Source: an uncultured Lachnospiraceae bacterium
GTDB taxonomy: Bacteria; Bacillota; Clostridia; Lachnospirales; Lachnospiraceae
Assembly (NCBI GenBank): GCA_934320895.1
Contig: CAKRFY010000042.1
Span: forward strand, 1-20,500
Length of the DNA stretch: 20,500 nucleotides
Direction of reading: 5' to 3'
Of this stretch, positions 18,001 through 20,500 are shown piece after piece (positions within the stretch are counted from its first letter, which is position 1; every line of letters begins with the position of its first letter). The position numbers and the translations under genes are program-made. The notes under the pieces were generated by a model that saw only the letters and a program-made list of their open reading frames with translations, was not told the DNA's origin and searched no databases.

Positions 18001-18171
18001 TTCTCCTCCAACATTGAAAGCCCTTATCCCAAGTCTTTCAATTTCAGGATTCGCATTGCTCATACATTTGATTTTCTCATCTAGGGTAAGATTCTGCACC
18101 AGAAAATCAAGTCTCTTTTTAATATCAAGTTCAGAGTTCCATAAAGGATTCTTTATTTTTTTATCAGCCAT
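15085..18171 (-). CDS. GH3 beta-glucosidase-like enzyme with inserted trefoil-like module and C-terminal CBM
   Basis: A cytoplasmic glycoside hydrolase family 3 enzyme (no signal peptide), expected to release sugars from imported oligosaccharides; exact specificity is unknown. Over 1028 residues: the GH3 barrel spans about 20-300, with GGEGAHG, WAPTVDMERDPRWGRNEEAYGEDP, the KH pair at 174-175 and the likely nucleophile Asp251 in VVTDGG. The alpha/beta domain is split, about 345-415 and 545-725. The insert at about 418-545 looks like a fascin/beta-trefoil fold (KADGRYLGLDKDGRI, SNKKFLSVRDD). An FnIII-like domain covers about 735-845. A C-terminal CBM6-like module (WQTIKADHYDTYENIYL) covers about 850-1028 and is interrupted by an Asn-rich stretch (897-910). 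GAGGA precedes ATG 18171. No partner transporter is nearby. Confidence 0.92.
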   Translation of the reverse strand: MADKKIKNPLWNSELDIKKRLDFLVQNLTLDEKIKCMSNANPEIERLGIRAFNVGGEGAHGVQARHDQGWDLKEPDYTTIFPNPIGMSRSWDKELLKEAGKVTGTETRGLFEAGKSGCLSVWAPTVDMERDPRWGRNEEAYGEDPYLTGELAGAYVEGMQGDDEFYLRCAATLKHFYANNVEEDRTFASSSVDPRNKREYYHEPFRRIIMEHGAEAVMTAYNEINGTPCMLISDIKDYAKNKWGLHHVVTDGGDVLQTVNQHEYFGTDAQTVAAGLKAGIDSFSDNPVKIEEAVREAYEQGLIDINDINEAIINRFGTMIRLGLFDAYGDNPYSYITMEDVGTKENQETALKVGQSSIVLLENQGILPLNASEAVDDICVLGPLADVWQLDWYSGLPPYYVTGLEGIRKYVDAPFENGVCEFKIKADGRYLGLDKDGRIIVTDSANAEVFQVEQWDKKQFTLKSISNKKFLSVRDDMEGGESGDICAFKDRAFGWFVKEAFRIKNDEMDNDIVFDGSLSGKVTSWNDEAFYIDENGVLRVESALDKLQSSGSDWKNDAGAAAKISKVSNFEFELVLNGIEEAAKLAKNVKYPVLFLGGDPMVTCKEDVDRDDIDFPAYQQKLLEAVYEANENVIVVLISNVAFDISWAKEHVKAMILSASGCMELGTAIADNIFGKVSPAGRLSTTWYKDIAKLPAKEDYDIIAHPRTYAYYDGEVLYPFGYGKTYSDIKYQYMEVKIKDYTEIVVSVGIENAGQYMTDEVVQIYVTKRNSKVPRAIRKLRAFERVKDLKPGEKRTVDFKIKISDLKYYDVVEERLILEDGEYIIQAGSSSYDIHLKQTINIKGTSRGTRDAWQTIKADHYDTYENIYLHEGTNGFDAVCTLDNKTKGNVSYKNMCLNKNNLNGNNNTTNGEISKAEKLDDGKNKMSIKKYTLKVLASIEYGGMVEVFADDEMIGKFVKGQTKTNDIHSEIGQAAFRTDKKMPWAAFGRKTDFKRYDISIDGEKIPDGIFELKLKLKGYIRLCNFQII

Positions 18172-18385
18172 ATCTTCCTCACTTTCTTCAGGCGTTTATT
18201 ATAAATCTTTATACCATAATTTGATGCAGATTATTACCCCAAATATCATTAAAAAATACACTATTTATCTTTGATGATAGTCTAAGCATAGTATATTTTA
18301 CCATTGATATATCAAACAATATTTAATTTTCACTATATCAGTCATAAATATATATTTTATGTAAATTAAACCCATCTTAAATAAG
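18172..18385. other. AT-rich spacer upstream of the GH3 gene
   Basis: No gene. The GH3 promoter should be here. TATAAT-like boxes near 18197-18215 on the minus strand have no good -35 partner, so I do not mark a promoter. Confidence 0.4.
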
Positions 18386-18432
18386 CAAAAAATCCTTTCA
18401 ATACATATTACAATTCTGTATTAAAAGGATTT
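18385..18432 (-). terminator. Terminator of the cyclophilin operon
   Basis: The arms 18390-18405 and 18417-18432 pair over 16 positions with one mismatch around an 11-nt loop. Six Ts follow on the minus strand. The stem lies about 18 bp after the cyclophilin stop. Confidence 0.85.
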
Positions 18433-18450
18433 CTATTTTTAAATTCATTA

Positions 18451-19167
18451 TTAGTCTACAACTTTTATAGTCTTGATAACAGGCTGGTTTTCTTTCTCAA
18501 CCGTACCATTTGTATCTGTGACCGGAGTATCTTTACAAATCTTATCTACAATATCCATTCCACTCGTAACTGTTCCAAATCCTGCATACTGTCCATCAAG
18601 ATATGTACTGTCTGACTGCACGATAAAGAACTGAGAACTTGCACTGTCATTATCTGATGAGCGAGCCATTGAGATAGTGCCTCTGACATGTGAAATATTA
18701 TTCTCAACACCATTTTCACTAAATTCACCTTTTATCGTCTCATCTGAGCCACCTGTCCCATCACCATTGGGATCACCACCCTGAATCATGAAACCATCTA
18801 TGATACGATGAAATGTAAGCCCATCGTAAAAGCCTTTCTTTGCAAGATTTACAAAATTTGTAACCGATATAGGTGCTGTATCTGCATCAAGCTCTACCTT
18901 AATATTTCCATAACCCTTAACCTTTATAACTACATGATGTTTACCCGAAAGCTGCTCTGTACCATCTGATGCCACATCACTTGCTCCTGCATCCTGTTCG
19001 GAATCATCTGTGCTTTCCGGAGCAGTCGTTTCCTCCTGCTGTGTATCTGTATTCTGTGATGATGAACCTGCATTATCTGAAGATGTATCATTCTTCTTAG
19101 AGCCACAACCTGCAAGCACACATAATACAAGTGCCATAACTGCTATAAGCCTGAAATATCGCTTCAT
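18451..19167 (-). CDS. Lipoprotein cyclophilin-type peptidyl-prolyl isomerase
   Basis: A surface-anchored foldase of 238 residues that should isomerise proline bonds in exported proteins. A lipoprotein signal runs from Met1 to the lipobox LAGC with Cys21. A Ser/Thr/Asp/Glu-rich linker of about 65 residues follows, as usual for anchored domains. The cyclophilin domain (about 75-238) has the signatures NFVNLAKKGFYDGLTFHRII, GFMIQGGDPNGDGTGG, SQFFIV and YAGFGTV, including the Arg of FHR and the Gln of QGG. The frame extends to 19209, but AGAGG just before ATG 19167 and the signal peptide fix the start. It follows a 50-codon membrane gene by 73 bp and probably shares its promoter. Confidence 0.93.
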   Translation of the reverse strand: MKRYFRLIAVMALVLCVLAGCGSKKNDTSSDNAGSSSQNTDTQQEETTAPESTDDSEQDAGASDVASDGTEQLSGKHHVVIKVKGYGNIKVELDADTAPISVTNFVNLAKKGFYDGLTFHRIIDGFMIQGGDPNGDGTGGSDETIKGEFSENGVENNISHVRGTISMARSSDNDSASSQFFIVQSDSTYLDGQYAGFGTVTSGMDIVDKICKDTPVTDTNGTVEKENQPVIKTIKVVD

Positions 19168-19240
19168 TTTTCCTCTTTCCTGCATACTATTATGATATAA
19201 ATACGTCATATGACCACACCGGTCTTTTCAAAAATAAAAC

Positions 19241-19393
19241 TTATTCTGAAATCTCAGCTGCTGTCACACTGCTTTTAAATGAACTGTTTCCATTTGATGT
19301 TGAAATATTTGTTCTGACAACATTTGCGACACCAAGAGCAATAACAAGAATTGTAAGACCAACCATAACTCTGCGTAACATTGTTTTTTCCAT
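19241..19393 (-). CDS. Small single-span membrane protein, 50 residues
   Basis: A short frame beginning MEKTMLRRVMVGLTILVIAL and ending TAAEISE. GGAGG lies 9 nt before the ATG. The start is basic (LRR), followed by one hydrophobic helix at about residues 10-25, and the tail is Ser/Thr/Asn-rich, so an N-in, C-out membrane protein or uncleaved signal anchor is likely. It lies between a good promoter (19489-19517) and the lipoprotein cyclophilin gene. No family is recognised. The strong ribosome binding site and codon-by-codon sense make a real gene likely. A link to the foldase is inferred from operon position only. Confidence 0.7.
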   Translation of the reverse strand: MEKTMLRRVMVGLTILVIALGVANVVRTNISTSNGNSSFKSSVTAAEISE

Positions 19394-19488
19394 AAATATG
19401 TACCTCCCACTCAACTTTCCCTTTATACGTTAGTATACGTGACACAAGTAACTATCATGCTAAATTCTATACCCGTACTCACATTAAT

Positions 19489-19517
19489 ATTATATCATGT
19501 GTTTAATACTTTTGCAA
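19489..19517 (-). promoter_or_regulatory. Promoter of the microprotein-cyclophilin operon
   Basis: On the minus strand TTGCAA (19512-19517) and a perfect TATAAT (19489-19494) are 17 bp apart. The leader of about 90 nt holds a direct repeat TATACGT at 19424-19430 and 19434-19440 (period 10), a possible operator. Confidence 0.75.
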
Positions 19518-19565
19518 CATTTTTAATATATTGTAAGATTTTTGTAAGAACTGTGTTTTTAATAA

Positions 19566-19595
19566 TTCACAGCAGAAACCTGTTTGTGATATAAT
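19566..19595 (+). promoter_or_regulatory. Promoter of the 49-codon AAA-like remnant
   Basis: TTCACA (19566-19571) and an extended -10 TGATATAAT (TATAAT at 19590-19595) are 18 bp apart on the plus strand. It diverges from the cyclophilin operon promoter. The leader to the ATG at 19742 is about 140 nt, with nothing recognised in it. Confidence 0.65.
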
Positions 19596-19741
19596 CAGCA
19601 ATGAACTGTTAATAATGTTAAAAAAACAATTGAAACTAAACGCAGAATTTGTCATGGAATTATGCCAATCTTTACATTGATATACCTCAATGCTAAAATA
19701 TAGCTACATATAAACATGCTGATAAAAACAGGAGGGAGCAT

Positions 19742-19891
19742 ATGGCAAGAACAATAAGTATCGGAAATCAGAGTTTTGAATCAATACGCCAAAAAAATTG
19801 TTTTTATATAGACAAAACATCATTTATAAAAGAAAATATCCGGCACTATGGCTTCGCATTCAAAGGTAAGGAAGTGTTGATTGATGAATAA
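19742..19891 (+). pseudogene. AAA-ATPase-like/DUF1703 protein, in-frame internal deletion (49 codons)
   Basis: The frame reads MARTISIGNQSFESIRQ, then CFYIDKTSFIKE, which is the standard start of AAA-ATPase-like proteins (the segment just before their Walker A region). It then passes directly into IRHYGFAFKGKEVLI, the standard C-terminal end of the same proteins, from the DUF1703 PD-(D/E)XK nuclease-like part. Roughly 450 or more middle residues, including Walker A and all catalytic motifs, are missing, but the frame is intact. GGAGGG lies close before the ATG and a good promoter lies upstream, so a 49-residue peptide may be made. Most likely a deletion scar. Intact members are often multicopy in gut Clostridia and Bacteroidetes. 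Confidence 0.7.
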
Positions 19892-19962
19892 TTCTACTAT
19901 CCAATAACATTATAAGACACCATTATTTCAAAAAGCCTTCATTTTTCACAAATAATTTTTCT

Positions 19963-20007
19963 AAAAAAAACAAAAGGTTTGCAGACATTATGCCCGAAAA
20001 CCTTTTG
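19963..20007 (-). terminator. Terminator of the ATP synthase operon
   Basis: The arms 19971-19980 and 19998-20007 (CAAAAGGTTT) pair perfectly around a 17-nt loop. Eight Ts follow on the minus strand. On the plus strand GGTTTTTATTT follows, so it may also stop the convergent 49-codon gene. Confidence 0.88.
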
Positions 20008-20011
20008 GTTT

Positions 20012-20422
20012 TTATTTATATTTTCCTGCAATATCAATTCTGGTAAGTGCCTTTTTAAGTGCAAGTTCTGCACGAAGCATATCTACAGCAGGTTCGCCGC
20101 TCTTAAGTCTGCGCTCTGCTCTTATCTTTGCTTCATTTGCCCTGTTTACATCTATCTCATCAGGCCACTCGCAGGATTCGGCAAGGATTGTTACCTTGTC
20201 TTTTGTAATTTTTACAAATCCGTCATGAAGTGCTGCTTCTTTGTCACCGTCTGACTTCTTTATGCGAAGTACACCCGGTTCAAGAATAGCTGTAAGCGGA
20301 ATGTGTCCGGCAAGTACACCGATCTCACCTTCCGTTGTCTTCATTTCCACCATATCTATGTCTCCGTCAAAGAAAACTCTGGTAGGTGATATTATCTGAA
20401 GATTAAACTTCTTTTCAGCCAT
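20012..20422 (-). CDS. atpC: F-type ATP synthase epsilon subunit
   Basis: Part of the F1 central stalk, peripheral on the cytoplasmic face, coupling rotation to catalysis and restraining ATP hydrolysis. It has 136 residues, normal for the family. The N-terminal beta-sandwich (about 1-87) contains FNLQIISPTRVFFDGD, TTEGEIGVLAGHIPL and LEPGVLRI. The C-terminal helical hairpin (about 92-132) contains RANEAKIRAERRL and LRAELALKKALTRI. GGGAGG lies 7-8 nt before the ATG. It follows atpD by 15 bp and closes the operon, with a strong terminator right after the stop. Confidence 0.97.
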   Translation of the reverse strand: MAEKKFNLQIISPTRVFFDGDIDMVEMKTTEGEIGVLAGHIPLTAILEPGVLRIKKSDGDKEAALHDGFVKITKDKVTILAESCEWPDEIDVNRANEAKIRAERRLKSGEPAVDMLRAELALKKALTRIDIAGKYK

Positions 20423-20437
20423 GATACACCTCCCGAA

Positions 20438-20500
20438 CTATTTAGAATTCATTCTCTCAACAACTTCATCTATAGTTCCTGCATTGAGGAAAAGATTTTC
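20438..20500 (-). CDS. atpD: F-type ATP synthase beta subunit, C-terminal 20 codons
   Basis: The partial frame reads NLFLNAGTIDEVVERMNSK and then TAG. This is the usual ending of the catalytic beta subunit, where a phenylalanine/asparagine-glycine segment leads into the last helix. Position directly before atpC supports it. The rest lies outside the window. Confidence 0.85.
   Translation of the reverse strand, partial: ENLFLNAGTIDEVVERMNSK

Noticed and set aside
1..20500. CRISPR arrays, tRNA or rRNA genes
   Set aside because: No regularly spaced repeats and no tRNA- or rRNA-like sequences were seen on either strand.

Overview
The window looks like chromosomal DNA of an AT-rich, low-GC Gram-positive anaerobe, most likely a gut or rumen Lachnospiraceae (Clostridia). 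This rests on the Lachnospiraceae-like pyruvate phosphate dikinase, an intracellular GH3 beta-glucosidase, a GH5 gene paired with an AraC-type regulator, strong AGGAGG ribosome binding sites, and the atpD-atpC end of an F-type ATP synthase operon. The assignment is inferred from protein style only.

Left part (1-8943, accessory DNA). A decayed IS66-type transposase end (563-846) lies just downstream of a four-gene minus-strand operon, in transcription order: ABC-2 permease, second ABC-2 permease, ABC ATPase, and a C39-peptidase-containing ABC exporter (PCAT). The operon has a near-consensus promoter (6056-6084) and a leader of about 180 nt carrying three inverted repeats. Export, leader cleavage and efflux/immunity functions are present, but no precursor peptide or modification enzyme is visible. 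Upstream lies a miniature IS remnant (6134-6598) with matching terminal inverted repeats and a collapsed IS1182-like transposase. Next comes a 5'-truncated conjugative coupling protein (VirD4/TraG type), joined directly to a 3'-truncated GH5 glucanase gene. That junction is a deletion or recombination scar.

Middle (8944-12065). An intact AraC-family regulator diverges from the GH5 stub. It is followed by a convergent double zinc-ribbon protein gene with its own promoter, and by a broken Abi_2-type (AbiD/AbiF-like) abortive infection gene.

Right part (11996-20500, mostly core metabolism, minus strand). Here are ppdK, with a strong terminator and a hairpin-rich leader; a 1028-residue GH3 enzyme with an inserted beta-trefoil-like module and a C-terminal CBM-like domain; a lipoprotein cyclophilin preceded by an unlisted 50-residue membrane microprotein under one promoter; and atpC plus the last 20 codons of atpD. 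Between the last two groups a plus-strand 49-codon gene, with its own promoter and ribosome binding site, carries only the first and last segments of an AAA-ATPase-like/DUF1703 protein.

A recurring theme is genes that keep their ends but have lost their middle (IS1182-like element, AAA-like gene), together with the GH5/coupling-protein fusion scar. This suggests a region shaped by repeated deletion around former mobile DNA. The best candidate for an undescribed system is the orphan PCAT/ABC cassette with its structured leader.
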